A stretch of DNA of 64,000 bases from Inquilinus sp. Marseille-Q2685 (GCF_916619195.1 NZ_CAKAKL010000001.1:1240001-1304000); one strand, 5' to 3'; positions 39,383 through 56,582 are shown, counted from the stretch's first letter. The notes: a model not told the origin generated them from the letters alone. Made by a program: numbers and translations.

Positions 39383-40009
39383 ATGCTTCGCTACGATGTG
39401 CTCGAACAGGCGACGGTGGACCGGACGCCGTTCCCGCATGTGATTTCCGGGGACGTGCTGCCCGAGGCGCGGCGCGCCGAGCTGGAGAAGGATTTCCCCG
39501 ACATCCCGATCACCGGCTTCGTGCCGCCGGACGAGTACCCGGCCGGCGCCGCGTTCAAGGAGCTGGTGTCGGACGTCACCAGCAAGGAATTCGCCACCAT
39601 GCTGGGCGCCAAGTTCGGCCTCGACCTGGCGTCGAAGCCGACCCTGGTGACGGTGCGCAAATGGTCCGAGCCGGCGGCCGGGCGGCCGCACACCGACGGG
39701 CCGGACAAGATCGTCACCGCGCTGGTCTATCTGAACCAGGAATGGGCCTCGACCGAAGGCTGCCTGCGCATCCTGCCGAGCCAGGACATCAACAGCCCGG
39801 GCGCCCGGGAAGTGGCGCCGACCTTCGGCAACTTCCTGGCGTTCCAGCGTTCCGACCATTCCTGGCACGGCCACCTGCCGTTCAAGGGCGAGCGCCGGGT
39901 GCTGCAGATCGCCTGGTGCGTCAACGAGGAGGCGATCGCCCGCAAGCGCAAGCGTCACGGCCAGTCCAGCTTCCTGAAGAAGCTGTTCTCCTTCGGCAAG
40001 AAACATTGA
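39383..40009 (+). CDS. 2-oxoglutarate/Fe(II)-dependent oxygenase family protein
   Basis: A 208-residue protein. GGAG lies nine bases before ATG at 39383 (a GTG directly upstream is less likely). The iron facial triad is visible as HTDGPDKIVTALVYLNQEW (HxD) and a distal His in SWHGHLPF; the 2-oxoglutarate-binding Arg is probably in GERRVLQIAWC. A basic C-terminal tail (RKRKRHGQSSFLKKLFSFGK) could bind membranes or nucleic acid. Similar proteins often neighbour glycosyltransferases and hydroxylate sugars, lipids or peptides; the substrate is unknown. Confidence 0.88.
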   Translation: MLRYDVLEQATVDRTPFPHVISGDVLPEARRAELEKDFPDIPITGFVPPDEYPAGAAFKELVSDVTSKEFATMLGAKFGLDLASKPTLVTVRKWSEPAAGRPHTDGPDKIVTALVYLNQEWASTEGCLRILPSQDINSPGAREVAPTFGNFLAFQRSDHSWHGHLPFKGERRVLQIAWCVNEEAIARKRKRHGQSSFLKKLFSFGKKH

Positions 40010-40088
40010 GCGGAGCGGCCGGCGCCCCATATCGCGGGGGCGCCGGCCCGATCCTCCGCCGGCCGCGCGATCCTCTGGAGAGGCGGCC

Positions 40089-40448
40089 ATGACCGCGATC
40101 CGATCCATCTTTGCCTGTACCGTGCTGCTGTCCGCCTGCGGCGGTGGCGTGCCGCCATCGGCCCCGCCGGATCCGGCGGTGGCGGCCAGGGTGAGATCGC
40201 TGTCGGGCGACGATCCCTGCAGCGACGCCTTCGCCGGGGTGCTGACGGCCTTCCGCATCCCGCCGAACAACCTCACCGGCTTCGTGTTGCCGACGGTGGC
40301 GCATGACCATCCCGGCCTGCCGCTGCTGCGCCAGGCCTGGTTCAAGCTGTCCAGCGGCGGCAGCCTGGTGCTGGGTTACGACGCAGACCAGTGCTGGGTG
40401 ACGGACGTCAACGCGCGCGACGGCGCGGTGCTTCCCACGGCCGCCTGA
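40089..40448 (+). CDS. Small putative lipoprotein (duplicate 1)
   Basis: A 119-residue protein from ATG at 40089 with GGAGAGG upstream. The signal ends in a lipobox (IFACTVLLSACGGG). The mature part has two Cys (DDPCSDAFAG and YDADQCWVTDVNARDG) likely to form a disulfide. It shares SDAFAGVLTA, RQAWFKLSSGGSLVLGY and ARDGAVLP patterns with the next gene. The function is unknown. Confidence 0.8.
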   Translation: MTAIRSIFACTVLLSACGGGVPPSAPPDPAVAARVRSLSGDDPCSDAFAGVLTAFRIPPNNLTGFVLPTVAHDHPGLPLLRQAWFKLSSGGSLVLGYDADQCWVTDVNARDGAVLPTAA

Positions 40449-40535
40449 TCCGAGCATTGAGCAGGGCGGCCGGCGTCCCATATCGCATCGGGAGCGTGGC
40501 CGGTGGACCGGCCGCTCGATCGACGGGAGACGGCC

Positions 40536-40910
40536 ATGCATCCGATCAGAACCCTTGTCGTCGCCGGTTTCGTCCTGACCGGCTGCATCGGCGCGGCACC
40601 GCCTGAGGCCACGCCCGACCCGGCGCTGGCGGCGAAGGTTCGGCAGCTCTCGGACAACAACGCCTGCAGCGACCGGATCGCGGGGGCATTGACCGCGGCG
40701 GGGATTACGGCCGACCGGATCAGCGACTACGACCTGGCGCCGGCGGCGACGGGCGGCCGGCGGAGCGGCGGCACCCGGCGGAACCTGCAGCGCCAGGCCT
40801 GGCTCAAGATGGCCGGCGGCGGCAATGTCGTGGTGCAGTTCGAGCCGACCTCGTGCCGCATCTCCCTCGTCTACGCCCGCGACGGCGCGGTGCTGCCGCC
40901 GGCCGGCTGA
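40536..40910 (+). CDS. Small putative lipoprotein (duplicate 2)
   Basis: A 124-residue protein from ATG at 40536 (GGGAGA upstream), with lipobox VLTGCIG. The two mature Cys (NNACSDRIAG and EPTSCRISLVYARDG) match those of the first copy, as do RQAWLKMAGGGNVVVQF and the ending ARDGAVLPPAG. The middle is different (an RRSGGTRR insertion), so the pair has diverged. The function is unknown. Confidence 0.8.
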   Translation: MHPIRTLVVAGFVLTGCIGAAPPEATPDPALAAKVRQLSDNNACSDRIAGALTAAGITADRISDYDLAPAATGGRRSGGTRRNLQRQAWLKMAGGGNVVVQFEPTSCRISLVYARDGAVLPPAG

Positions 40911-40920
40911 GGCCCGGCGC

Positions 40921-41235
40921 CTAGTCTTCCTTCTCGCTGGTGCCGATGAAGCGGCCGATCGAGTCGTAGTGAAACGTCCGGTTGCCCTGCTGCCGGTCAT
41001 AGCCGGTGGTGCGGCCGACGGAATCGTGGCGGACGACGCGGGACCCGTCCTGCCGGTCATACCCCTTCATCCGACCCGCGGAGTCGTAGTGGACGGTGCG
41101 GTTGCCGTCCTGGAGATCATATCCGATCAGGCGGCCGGCCGAGTCATACTGGGCCTGCCGCTGCGCCGACGCGGTTCCGGCTCCGAGAGCCACCGAGAGC
41201 ATGGCGAGCGCGCCGAGGATCCACTGCTTCCGCAT
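40921..41235 (-). CDS. Small exported protein with four 20-residue YD-type repeats
   Basis: A 104-residue protein with a signal peptide (MRKQWILGALAMLSVALGAG, cleaved near ASA-Q). The mature part is almost entirely four tandem repeats of period 20: YDSAGRLIGYDLQDGNRTVH, then versions starting YDSAGRMKGYDRQ, HDSVGRTTGYDRQ and YDSIGRFIG. These resemble the YD repeats of RHS/teneurin beta-shells but are isolated in a tiny protein. It is convergent with the lipoprotein pair. Confidence 0.85.
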   Translation of the reverse strand: MRKQWILGALAMLSVALGAGTASAQRQAQYDSAGRLIGYDLQDGNRTVHYDSAGRMKGYDRQDGSRVVRHDSVGRTTGYDRQQGNRTFHYDSIGRFIGTSEKED

Positions 41236-41284
41236 TCCCGTCCCCCTCCCAGCACGGCCCAGCCGTGCCCGGCAGGGTCAAGCA

Positions 41285-42463
41285 CTATTGCCGCTTTGCG
41301 GCATTTCCATGATCCCCGGCGGCGAGACCTTCCAGCAGCGGCACCGCCTGCGCCGGGTCCGGCATGGCGGCGATCTCCCGCGCCACCCGCGCTGCCGCCA
41401 GCCGGCAGGCCGGGTCGGCCAGCACCGCCCGTGCCGCCTCGCGCACCGCCTCCGGCGAGCAGCCGACCGGGTCGAGCACCCGGGCGACGCCGAGCGCGGC
41501 GCAGCGCTCGGCATTCGCCGGCTGGTCCGCCCCGATCGGCAGCAGGACCATCGGCACGCCATGCGCCAGCGCCCCGATCACACCGCCCGACCCGGCCTGC
41601 GAGACCATCAGGCTGCAGCGCGGCAGCAGCAGCGACTGCGGCACATAGCGCTCGATCCGGACATGCGCCGGCTGCGGGCCGAAGGCGGCCGGGTCGATCT
41701 CGCGCCCGACGGTCACGATCAGATTGACCGGCAGATCGCGAAGCCCCGCAACCACCCGCTCGAGCAGGTCCCCGGATTCGAGGTGGAACACGGTGCCGAG
41801 CGTGGCGTAGACGACCGGCCGGTCCGTCAGAAGGGCGGCGAGCCAGGTCGACCCGTCCGCGACGGCCTGTTCCGCCGCAGGGCGGATCAGCCGCGCCGCG
41901 GCCGGCAGCGGATGGGCCGGGTTGCGGAACGACGGCGGCACCGGCGACAGCACCAGGTGCCGATGGAGCATCGCCAGATCGGGATCGGGCGCGAGGCCGT
42001 GGGCCGCGCGCAGGGCGTTCAGCGGCGCCGCCACCAGATCGGGCCGGACCAGCGCGCCGGCGGCGATGACCAGCACGGAGGCATGCGGCAGGCCCAGGCG
42101 CTCGGCCGCGACCATGGCGCCGAAATCCATCTCGTCGCAGACCAGCAGATCCGGCCGCCACCGGCCGCAGAGATCCAGAAGAGCGCCGGCCCGGTCGCGC
42201 GCCACCGTTCCGGCGAAGCCGTCGCGCACCGCCCGATCCTCGCGCGCCGCGTCGTAGGCGAGCAGCGGCGTTCGGGCCGGGGCCGTCCGCAGCGTCTCCC
42301 CGCCCGTGGCGAAGGCGGCGAAGCCGGCGGTCCCGACCGTTTCGGTCATCGCCGGCTGGCCGGCGAAAGCGATCTCGTGGCCGGCGGCCCGCACCGCCCG
42401 GGCGAGCGGCACCAACGGCAGGAAGTGGCCGCTGCCGCCGGCGAAGCTGAACAGGACCCGCAT
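41285..42463 (-). CDS. Glycosyltransferase family 1 (UGT/MGT-like) protein
   Basis: A 392-residue GT-B protein starting MRVLFSFAGGSGHFLPLVPL, the typical opening of macrolide- and flavonoid-type glycosyltransferases. The C-terminal domain has VVYATLGTVFHLESGDLLER, VERIERYVPQ-type context (IERYVPQSLLLPRCSLMVSQ), and AGSGGVIGALAHGVPMVLLP, QPANAERCAALG. It would transfer a sugar from a nucleotide donor to a small hydrophobic acceptor. No natural-product genes lie nearby, so the acceptor is unknown. Confidence 0.92.
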   Translation of the reverse strand: MRVLFSFAGGSGHFLPLVPLARAVRAAGHEIAFAGQPAMTETVGTAGFAAFATGGETLRTAPARTPLLAYDAAREDRAVRDGFAGTVARDRAGALLDLCGRWRPDLLVCDEMDFGAMVAAERLGLPHASVLVIAAGALVRPDLVAAPLNALRAAHGLAPDPDLAMLHRHLVLSPVPPSFRNPAHPLPAAARLIRPAAEQAVADGSTWLAALLTDRPVVYATLGTVFHLESGDLLERVVAGLRDLPVNLIVTVGREIDPAAFGPQPAHVRIERYVPQSLLLPRCSLMVSQAGSGGVIGALAHGVPMVLLPIGADQPANAERCAALGVARVLDPVGCSPEAVREAARAVLADPACRLAAARVAREIAAMPDPAQAVPLLEGLAAGDHGNAAKRQ

Positions 42464-42482
42464 GGCTTGCCGTACCCCAATC

Positions 42483-42558
42483 TGTCATTGCCGGGCTTGA
42501 CCCGGCAATCCAGTGGGTTTCGACAGACTGGATGCCCGGGTCAAGCCCGGGCATGACA
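42483..42558. repeat. REP-like double hairpin between a glycosyltransferase and rpoC
   Basis: Two perfect 9-base stems: ATTGCCGGG with CCCGGCAAT, and ATGCCCGGG with CCCGGGCAT. They lie in mirror order, with TGTC at one end (42483) and GACA at the other (42558). This kind of block (CTGGATGCCCGGGTCAAGC) is widely dispersed in alphaproteobacterial genomes. Confidence 0.8.
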
Positions 42559-42582
42559 GGAGCTGTTGAGGTTCGACCAAAG

Positions 42583-42611
42583 AAAAACCCCCTCCGGCGG
42601 ACCGGAGGGGG
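42583..42611 (-). terminator. Rho-independent terminator after rpoC
   Basis: A perfect 10-bp stem (CCCCCTCCGG at 42588-42597 with CCGGAGGGGG at 42602-42611) and, on the minus strand, TTTTT (42583-42587). It ends the rplL/rpoB/rpoC transcript. Confidence 0.95.
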
Positions 42612-42636
42612 TTGGATCGGAAACGCTACGCCTTGA

Positions 42637-47004
<4,368 letters not shown>

Positions 47005-47009
47005 TCAGC

Positions 47010-47037
47010 GGCGGCCGGCCCTGTCGGACCGGCCGCC
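47010..47037 (-). promoter_or_regulatory. GC-rich hairpin between rpoB and rpoC
   Basis: GGCGGCCGG (47010-47018) and CCGGCCGCC (47029-47037) form a perfect 9-base stem in the 81-base intergenic gap. There is no T-tract, so an RNA-processing or stability role is more likely than termination. Confidence 0.5.
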
Positions 47038-47046
47038 GGAGACGGA

Positions 47047-51237
<4,191 letters not shown>

Positions 51238-51293
51238 GTGAGCCCCTCGTTTCCAACAAATGCCGAACAGGTACGGAACACAAACGCCCGTTC

Positions 51294-51319
51294 GCGGCCG
51301 ACCCCTGGGGATCGGCCGC
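51294..51319 (-). promoter_or_regulatory. Hairpin between rplL and rpoB
   Basis: GCGGCCGA (51294-51301) pairs with TCGGCCGC (51312-51319), with inner CCCC/GGGG pairs and one bulge. It sits where E. coli has a partial terminator and RNase III site that lowers rpoBC relative to rplJL; the same role is inferred here. Confidence 0.55.
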
Positions 51320-51363
51320 GCCCGGACTACAGTGACAAAACAGCTTGAAGTGCCACGCGGGTC

Positions 51364-51750
51364 TTACTTGACGTCGACCTTGGCGCCGGCTTCTTCGAGC
51401 TGCTTCTTGATCTTGGCGGCCTCGTCCTTCGACACGCCTTCCTTGACGGGCTTCGGCGCGCCTTCGACGAGGTCCTTGGCCTCCTTGAGGCCGAGGCCGG
51501 TGATCGCACGGACCTCCTTGATCACGTTGATCTTCTTGTCGCCGGCGTCCGCCAGGACGACGGTGAACTCGGTCTGCTCCTCAGCCGGAGCGGCGGCAGC
51601 AGCGCCACCGGCCGCGCCCGGAGCCGCGGCAACCGCGACCGGAGCGGCGGCGGAAACGCCCCACTTCTCCTCGAGCAGCTTCGAGAGCTCGGCGGCCTCG
51701 AGGACCGTCAGGCTCGACAGCTCGTCGACAAGCTTTGCAAGATCAGCCAT
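51364..51750 (-). CDS. rplL: 50S ribosomal protein L7/L12
   Basis: The flexible stalk protein that recruits translation GTPases. The 128 residues have the N-terminal dimer domain ([20 protein letters not shown]), an Ala/Pro/Gly hinge, and the C-terminal GTPase-contact domain ([40 protein letters not shown]). Confidence 0.99.
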   Translation of the reverse strand: MADLAKLVDELSSLTVLEAAELSKLLEEKWGVSAAAPVAVAAAPGAAGGAAAAAPAEEQTEFTVVLADAGDKKINVIKEVRAITGLGLKEAKDLVEGAPKPVKEGVSKDEAAKIKKQLEEAGAKVDVK

Positions 51751-51802
51751 TTCGTTCTCCTAAGACTTGGGTCTTCTGGGTACGGTTTCAACAGGTGCGG
51801 CT

Positions 51803-52321
51803 CTATGCCGCCTCGTCCTTCTTGGCATAGGCCCCGAAGACGCGGGCGAGCTGCCCGGCCGGAGCCTGCAGAACACCGGCGATACGGGTCGCCGGGGTCT
51901 GGATCATGCCCACCAGCTTCGCCCGCAGCTCGTCGAGCGACGGCAGCGTGGCGAGAGCCTCGACACCCTTGGGATCGAGCGTTTGAGTCCCGAGACCGCC
52001 GCCGATGATCTGCAGCTTCTCGTTCTTCTTGGCGTAATCGACCGCCACCTTCGCCGCAGCCACCGGGTCCTGGGAGAACGCGATGGCGGTCGGGCCGGTG
52101 AACAGGTCGGCCAGATGCTCGAACTGGGTGCCCTGAAGGGCGATGCGGGCGAGCCGGTTCTTGGTCACGCGGAACGAGGCGCCCGCCGCGAGCATTTGCC
52201 GCCGGAGATCGGTCGACTCGGCCACCGTCATCCCGCCTTGGCGGGTGACGACGACCATGTTCGCCGTCCGGAACGACTCCTGCAGCGCGGCGATCTTCTC
52301 GGTCTTTTGTGTACGGTTCAC
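51803..52321 (-). CDS. rplJ: 50S ribosomal protein L10
   Basis: L10 anchors L7/L12 to the ribosome. The proposed start is GTG at 52321, because GGAGG lies six bases upstream; longer frames run into the leader. The 172 residues include [40 protein letters not shown] and the stalk-binding C-terminal helix ending [11 protein letters not shown]. It lies 52 bases upstream of rplL. Confidence 0.97.
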   Translation of the reverse strand: MNRTQKTEKIAALQESFRTANMVVVTRQGGMTVAESTDLRRQMLAAGASFRVTKNRLARIALQGTQFEHLADLFTGPTAIAFSQDPVAAAKVAVDYAKKNEKLQIIGGGLGTQTLDPKGVEALATLPSLDELRAKLVGMIQTPATRIAGVLQAPAGQLARVFGAYAKKDEAA

Positions 52322-52612
52322 GGATCGCCTCCGTTGTCGGGGCCCCGCCCGGCCGAAGCCGGGGATGGAGCCCCAGTCCACATTGGACCGGCCCTTGGAT
52401 CCGAAGATCCGGTACCGATCCGCTCTCCTGTCCCAGAAGTCCAAGCCCCGTACGGCACCCGGGCCGAGGCCCGGCCGCCGCCGTTGATTGGGTTCGACTC
52501 CCGTCTATGCAGGTGGGTTTTAAGCGCCTCGCGACGCCCCTGCAGTCTCGGACAGGTTCGGGCAGGGCCGAGGCCCCACCCTGTCCGCCGCTCTCACGAG
52601 CAGCGTATTCCT
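52322..52612 (-). promoter_or_regulatory. L10 leader region upstream of rplJ
   Basis: A 291-base gap between rplA and rplJ with no gene. On the minus strand it contains GGGACAGGAGAGCGGATCGG and then the hairpin GGATCTTCGGATCC (52397-52410), which fits the conserved L10-binding leader (L10 leader RNA family) that represses translation of rplJL. A promoter for rplJL-rpoBC may also lie here. Confidence 0.65.
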
Positions 52613-53320
52613 TTAGGCGCCGGCGCCCTCGTGCAGCTTCGCCAGGTCCAGCTTGTAGCCCGGGCCCATGGTCGAGGTGACGGTCACCTTCTTGAGGTAG
52701 GTGCCCTTCGCCCCGCTGGGCTTGGCGCGCTGGATCGCCTCGACGAAAGCGCGGATGTTGCCGATCAGCGCCTCTTCCGTGAAGCTGGCCTTGCCGACGC
52801 CGGCATGGACGATGCCCGCCTTCTCGGCCCGGAACTCCACCGCGCCGCCCTTGGCCGCCTTGATGGCGCCGGCGACGTCGGGGGTGACGGTGCCCAGCTT
52901 CGGGTTCGGCATCAGGCCGCGGGGGCCCAGCACCTTACCGAGACGGCCGACCACGCCCATCATGTCCGGGGTGGCGATGCAGCGGTCGAAGTCGCTGCGG
53001 CCGTCCTGGATCTCCTTGGCCAGCTCGTCGGCGCCGACGATGTCGGCCCCGGCGGCCAGGGCCTGCTCGGCCTTGTCGCCCTTGGCGAACACCAGGACGC
53101 GGACGGTCTTGCCGGTGCCGTTCGGCAGCTGGACCACGCCGCGGACCATCTGGTCGGCATGGCGCGGGTCGACGCCGAGATTCATCGCGATCTCGACGGT
53201 CTCGTCGAACTTCGCCGTGGCCGAGGCCTTCAGCAGCTTGACCGCCTGGGTCAGGTCATAGGACGCCTCGGGGTTCAGCCCCTTGGTCGCGGCGCGCAGG
53301 CGCTTGGAAATCTTGGCCAT
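52613..53320 (-). CDS. rplA: 50S ribosomal protein L1
   Basis: L1 forms the mobile E-site stalk and represses its own operon in E. coli. The 235 residues start [20 protein letters not shown] and contain [20 protein letters not shown], the family signature. It is five bases from the rplK stop. Confidence 0.99.
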   Translation of the reverse strand: MAKISKRLRAATKGLNPEASYDLTQAVKLLKASATAKFDETVEIAMNLGVDPRHADQMVRGVVQLPNGTGKTVRVLVFAKGDKAEQALAAGADIVGADELAKEIQDGRSDFDRCIATPDMMGVVGRLGKVLGPRGLMPNPKLGTVTPDVAGAIKAAKGGAVEFRAEKAGIVHAGVGKASFTEEALIGNIRAFVEAIQRAKPSGAKGTYLKKVTVTSTMGPGYKLDLAKLHEGAGA

Positions 53321-53325
53321 CCCGA

Positions 53326-53757
53326 TTACTCCACCACCTCGATGCCCATCGACCGGGCCGAGCCCTTGATCATCTGGGCAGCCGCCTCGACGTCGTTCGC
53401 GTTGAGATCCTTCATCTTGATCTCGGCGATCTCGCGGACCTGCTTCATCGTGATCTTGCCGACCGTGGCGCCCTTGCCGGGCGTCTGGCTGCCCTTGTCG
53501 AGCCCCGCGGCCTTCTTGATGAAGTAGGTGTTCGGCGGCGTCTTGGTGACGAAGGTGAAGGTCCGGTCCGCATAGGCCGTGATCACGACCGGGATCGGCA
53601 TCCCCTTCTCCAGGTTCTGCGTCTGGGCGTTGAACGCCTTGCAGAACTCCATGATGTTCAGACCGCGCTGACCCAGCGCCGGACCGATCGGCGGCGACGG
53701 GTTGGCGGCGCCCGCGGGCACCTGCAGCTTGATCTGTCCTACGACCTTCTTTGCCAT
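53326..53757 (-). CDS. rplK: 50S ribosomal protein L11
   Basis: L11 binds the GTPase-associated centre and is needed for RelA activation. The 143 residues have [36 protein letters not shown] and [20 protein letters not shown]. Confidence 0.99.
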   Translation of the reverse strand: MAKKVVGQIKLQVPAGAANPSPPIGPALGQRGLNIMEFCKAFNAQTQNLEKGMPIPVVITAYADRTFTFVTKTPPNTYFIKKAAGLDKGSQTPGKGATVGKITMKQVREIAEIKMKDLNANDVEAAAQMIKGSARSMGIEVVE

Positions 53758-53777
53758 CTCATATCCCTCAACAACTG

Positions 53778-53881
53778 ATCCCTCCGGCGGAACCGGAGGG
53801 ATTGGGAAGCGCGGTCACGACCCCCGGAGGACTTCCCGGGAGGGTCTCCCGCGCCGCACCCCCGCGCCCTGGAGCGCGGGG
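53778..53881 (-). promoter_or_regulatory. Hairpin-rich region between nusG and rplK
   Basis: The 147-base gap has two strong stems, ATCCCTCCGG/CCGGAGGGAT (53778-53787 with 53793-53802) and CCCCGCGC/GCGCGGGG (53860-53867 with 53874-53881). There is no T-tract. It may be a leader for L1-type feedback or an RNA-processing site; no promoter was assigned. Confidence 0.5.
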
Positions 53882-53904
53882 TATCGGCGACGATCAACGG
53901 ATCG

Positions 53905-54438
53905 TCACGAAACCTTCTCGACCTGCGTGTACTCCAGCTCCACCGGAGTCGCACGGCCGAAGATCGACACCGCGACCTTGAGCCGCGAGCGCTCCTCGTC
54001 CACCTCCTCCACCACGCCGTTGAAGCTGGTGAAGGGACCGTCGGCCACGCGCACCGTCTCGCCGACCTCGAAGCTGATGGAGGGCTTCGGCCGCTCCACC
54101 CCTTCCTGGACCTGCTGCATGATCCGCATCGCCTCGGTCTCGCTGATCGGGATCGGCCTGTTGCCGGACCCGAGGAAGCCGGTGACCTTCGGCGTGTTCT
54201 TGACCAGATGCCAGGCCCGGTCGGACAGCTCCATCTTGAGCAGCACGTAGCCCGGGAAGAACTTGCGCTCGGTGTTGACCTTCTGACCGCGGCGGATCTC
54301 GACGACCTCCTCGGTCGGCACGACGATCTGCTCGAAATGGTCGGACAGGCCCTTCTGCTCGGCCTGCTCGCGGATCGACTCCGCGACCTTCTTCTCGAAA
54401 TTCGAATAGACGTGCAGCACGTACCAACGCATCGCCAT
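53905..54438 (-). CDS. nusG: Transcription termination/antitermination protein NusG
   Basis: NusG couples RNA polymerase to Rho and to ribosomes. The 177 residues have an N-terminal NGN domain ([35 protein letters not shown]) and a C-terminal KOW domain ([20 protein letters not shown]). It is three bases from secE. Confidence 0.98.
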   Translation of the reverse strand: MAMRWYVLHVYSNFEKKVAESIREQAEQKGLSDHFEQIVVPTEEVVEIRRGQKVNTERKFFPGYVLLKMELSDRAWHLVKNTPKVTGFLGSGNRPIPISETEAMRIMQQVQEGVERPKPSISFEVGETVRVADGPFTSFNGVVEEVDEERSRLKVAVSIFGRATPVELEYTQVEKVS

Positions 54439-54441
54439 GGG

Positions 54442-54639
54442 TCAGCTCCCCATGCCGATGATGGACGTCACCGCCCAGCCGGCGACCCAGTCCACCAGCA
54501 GGAAGAAGATCGACATGAGGGTGACGAACACGAACACCATGCCGGTGGTGATCGCGGTCTCCTTCCGTGTCGGCCAGGTGACCTTCGCGGTCTCCTGGCG
54601 GACCTGCCTGAAGAACTGGACGGGGCTGGTCTTGGCCAT
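54442..54639 (-). CDS. secE: Preprotein translocase subunit SecE
   Basis: The 65-residue single-spanning SecE clamps SecY. Start at ATG 54639 (MAKTSPVQFFRQVRQETAKV), with the conserved TWPTRKET motif and one membrane segment (TTGMVFVFVTLMSIFFLLVD). An in-frame alternative lies at 54648. Confidence 0.97.
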   Translation of the reverse strand: MAKTSPVQFFRQVRQETAKVTWPTRKETAITTGMVFVFVTLMSIFFLLVDWVAGWAVTSIIGMGS

Positions 54640-54671
54640 GTCTACCAATCAAATCGCCGGTCAGGCGGGCG

Positions 54672-54747
54672 TGGCAGGAGTGGAGGGTTTCGAACCCCCA
54701 ACCTTCGGTTTTGGAGACCGACGCTCTACCAGTTGAGCTACACTCCT
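54672..54747 (-). tRNA. tRNA-Trp (CCA)
   Basis: The 76-base minus-strand cloverleaf begins AGGAGTG and ends with encoded CCA. The anticodon loop CTCCAAA gives anticodon CCA, for tryptophan. TTCGAAA fills the T loop. It precedes secE-nusG, a common alphaproteobacterial arrangement. Confidence 0.97.
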
Positions 54748-54876
54748 CCGGGGACCGCCCTGCCTTCAGGAAACGCGACGAGGCACGCTCGCCGCCCTGA
54801 CCGCGGAGCGAACGGCCTTTTAGCGGAAGCGCCGGACAGAATCAACACCCTGTTCGGGGCCCTCGTCGGATTTCTC

Positions 54877-55500
54877 TCAGGCCGCCTGGTCCGCCCCGTT
54901 TCCCGCGGCGGCCGCGATGTCCAGGAACAGCCGGTGCACCCGCCGGTCGGCGGACAGCTCGGGGTGGAAGGTCGCGGCCAGGAGCCGCCCCTGGCGCACC
55001 AGCACCGGGTCGCCGCCCCGCTCGGCCAGGACCTCGACGCCGGGGCCGATCGCGGCGATGCGCGGCGCCCGGATGTAGACCGCTTCCAGCGGCCCGCCCG
55101 GCAGCGCCGTCGGCGTCTCCAGGATCGCCGAATCGTTCTGCCGGCCATAGGCGTTGCGCTCGACCGTGGCGTCGAGCACGCCGAGGCTCTCCTGCTCCGG
55201 ATGCCGCACCCGGCGGGCCAGCAGGATGCAGCCGGCGCAGGTGCCGAAGACCGGCCTGGTCCCGGCGAAGCGCTTGAGCGGGTCGAGCAGCCCGTCGCGC
55301 GCCGCCAGCTTCAGCAGGGCGGTGGATTCGCCGCCCGGGATCACCAGCCCGGCGAGGCCGTCGAGATGGGCCGGCAGGCGCACCGGGACGGGCTCCGCCC
55401 CGGCTTCGCGCAGCGCCCGGGCGTGGGCCTCGACATCGCCCTGCAGCGCCAGCACGCCGATGCGCGGCGCGCCGGCGGCCTCGTTGCGCCCGCTCACCAT
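54877..55500 (-). CDS. pdxT: Pyridoxal 5'-phosphate synthase glutaminase subunit PdxT
   Basis: PdxT releases ammonia from glutamine for PdxS. ATG at 55500 overlaps the pdxS stop (ATGGTGA), giving 207 residues. The class I amidotransferase features are present: [11 protein letters not shown], nucleophile Cys in [11 protein letters not shown], and the His-Glu pair in TFHPELS. Translationally coupled to pdxS. Confidence 0.97.
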   Translation of the reverse strand: MVSGRNEAAGAPRIGVLALQGDVEAHARALREAGAEPVPVRLPAHLDGLAGLVIPGGESTALLKLAARDGLLDPLKRFAGTRPVFGTCAGCILLARRVRHPEQESLGVLDATVERNAYGRQNDSAILETPTALPGGPLEAVYIRAPRIAAIGPGVEVLAERGGDPVLVRQGRLLAATFHPELSADRRVHRLFLDIAAAAGNGADQAA

Positions 55501-56426
55501 CCGCGGGTCTGCAGCATCTGGGCGGGCTCCAGCGCCGCCACCGCCAGCCCCTTCATGGCGCCCTGGCACTCGGCGCTGGCCTCCGCCAGGATCGCCGCGT
55601 CCTCGAAATGGGTGGTGGCGCGGACGATGGCGCGGGCGCGGCGCTCCGCCTCCTCCGGCTCGGCGAAGTTGTGCGAATCCTGCATGAAGATGCCGGAGCC
55701 GACGAACACCGCCTCCGCCCCCAGCTGCCGCACCAGCGCGGCGTCGGCCGGGGTGGCGATGCCGCCGGCGGAAAAATTCGGCACCGGCAGCCGGCCGGTC
55801 TCGGCCACCAGCCGCACCAGCTCATAGGGCGCGCCCAGCTCCTTGGCCGTGGTGTACAGCTCCTCGGGCCGCAGCACGGTCAGGCCGCGGATGTCCCGGC
55901 TGATCTGGCGCAGATGCTGCACGGCATGAACCACGTCGCCGGTGCCGGCCTCGCCCTTGGTGCGGATCATGGCCGCGCCCTCGGCGATCCGGCGCAGCGC
56001 CTCGCCCAGGTTGCGGGCGCCGCAGACGAAGGGGGTGACGAAGGCCTGCTTGTCGACGTGGTGCGCCTCGTCCGCCGGGGTCAGCACCTCGGATTCGTCG
56101 ATGAAGTCGACGCCGAGCGACTGCAGCACCTGGGCCTCGGCGAAATGACCGATGCGGCACTTGGCCATGACCGGGATCGACACCGCGCCCATGATCTCAC
56201 GGATCTTCACCGGCGAGGCCATGCGGGCGACACCGCCCTCGGCCCGAATCTGGGCCGGCACCCGTTCCAGCGCCATCACCGCGACGGCGCCGGCGCGCTC
56301 GGCGATCTCGGCTTGGCGCGCATCGGTGACGTCCATGATGACGCCGCCCTTGAGCATCTCGGCCAGGCCGGTCTTCAGGCGCAGGGCCTGCGGGGAATGG
56401 AGTCCGTTGGGGCCGTTGGTGGTCAT
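55494..56426 (-). CDS. pdxS: Pyridoxal 5'-phosphate synthase subunit PdxS
   Basis: PdxS makes PLP from ribose 5-phosphate, glyceraldehyde 3-phosphate and ammonia (DXP-independent route). ATG at 56426 has GGAGAGG upstream; 310 residues. The catalytic lysines lie in [17 protein letters not shown] and in [19 protein letters not shown]. The pathway is common in Gram-positives, archaea and plants but unusual in alphaproteobacteria, which mostly use PdxA/PdxJ. Confidence 0.98.
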   Translation of the reverse strand: MTTNGPNGLHSPQALRLKTGLAEMLKGGVIMDVTDARQAEIAERAGAVAVMALERVPAQIRAEGGVARMASPVKIREIMGAVSIPVMAKCRIGHFAEAQVLQSLGVDFIDESEVLTPADEAHHVDKQAFVTPFVCGARNLGEALRRIAEGAAMIRTKGEAGTGDVVHAVQHLRQISRDIRGLTVLRPEELYTTAKELGAPYELVRLVAETGRLPVPNFSAGGIATPADAALVRQLGAEAVFVGSGIFMQDSHNFAEPEEAERRARAIVRATTHFEDAAILAEASAECQGAMKGLAVAALEPAQMLQTRGW

Positions 56427-56482
56427 GATCCTCTCCAATCGAATTCGCTGGAGAAGCTAGGCGCTCGGCACTGGTCGGATAA

Positions 56483-56582
56483 GATCCACTGAACCGGCAA
56501 TTTGATGGATCCAGTTCTCCGCCGAGAGAGTGCGGTCTCCAGGGCAGTGGATTCGGATTTCTGCAGAAACGATGGATCCAGT
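56483..56582 (-). promoter_or_regulatory. Repeated GGATCCA boxes in front of pdxST, probable PdxR sites
   Basis: On the minus strand ACTGGATCCATC occurs twice (56571-56582 and 56504-56515, 67 bases apart), and related AGTGGAT boxes lie near 56484 and 56546. MocR/PdxR proteins bind direct repeats in pdxST promoters, so this is a likely operator; the role is inferred. Confidence 0.55.

Larger units (their letters stand above)
40005..40910 (+). repeat. Tandem duplication containing two lipoprotein genes
   Basis: The sequence CATTGAGCGGAGCGGCCGGC at 40005 recurs as CATTGAGCAGGGCGGCCGGC at 40455, and each copy continues into CCCATATCGC. The duplicated unit runs from the last codons of the oxygenase gene through a leader and a lipoprotein gene. 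The two units are about 450 bases each and the proteins are related, so the duplication includes the upstream region. Confidence 0.75.
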
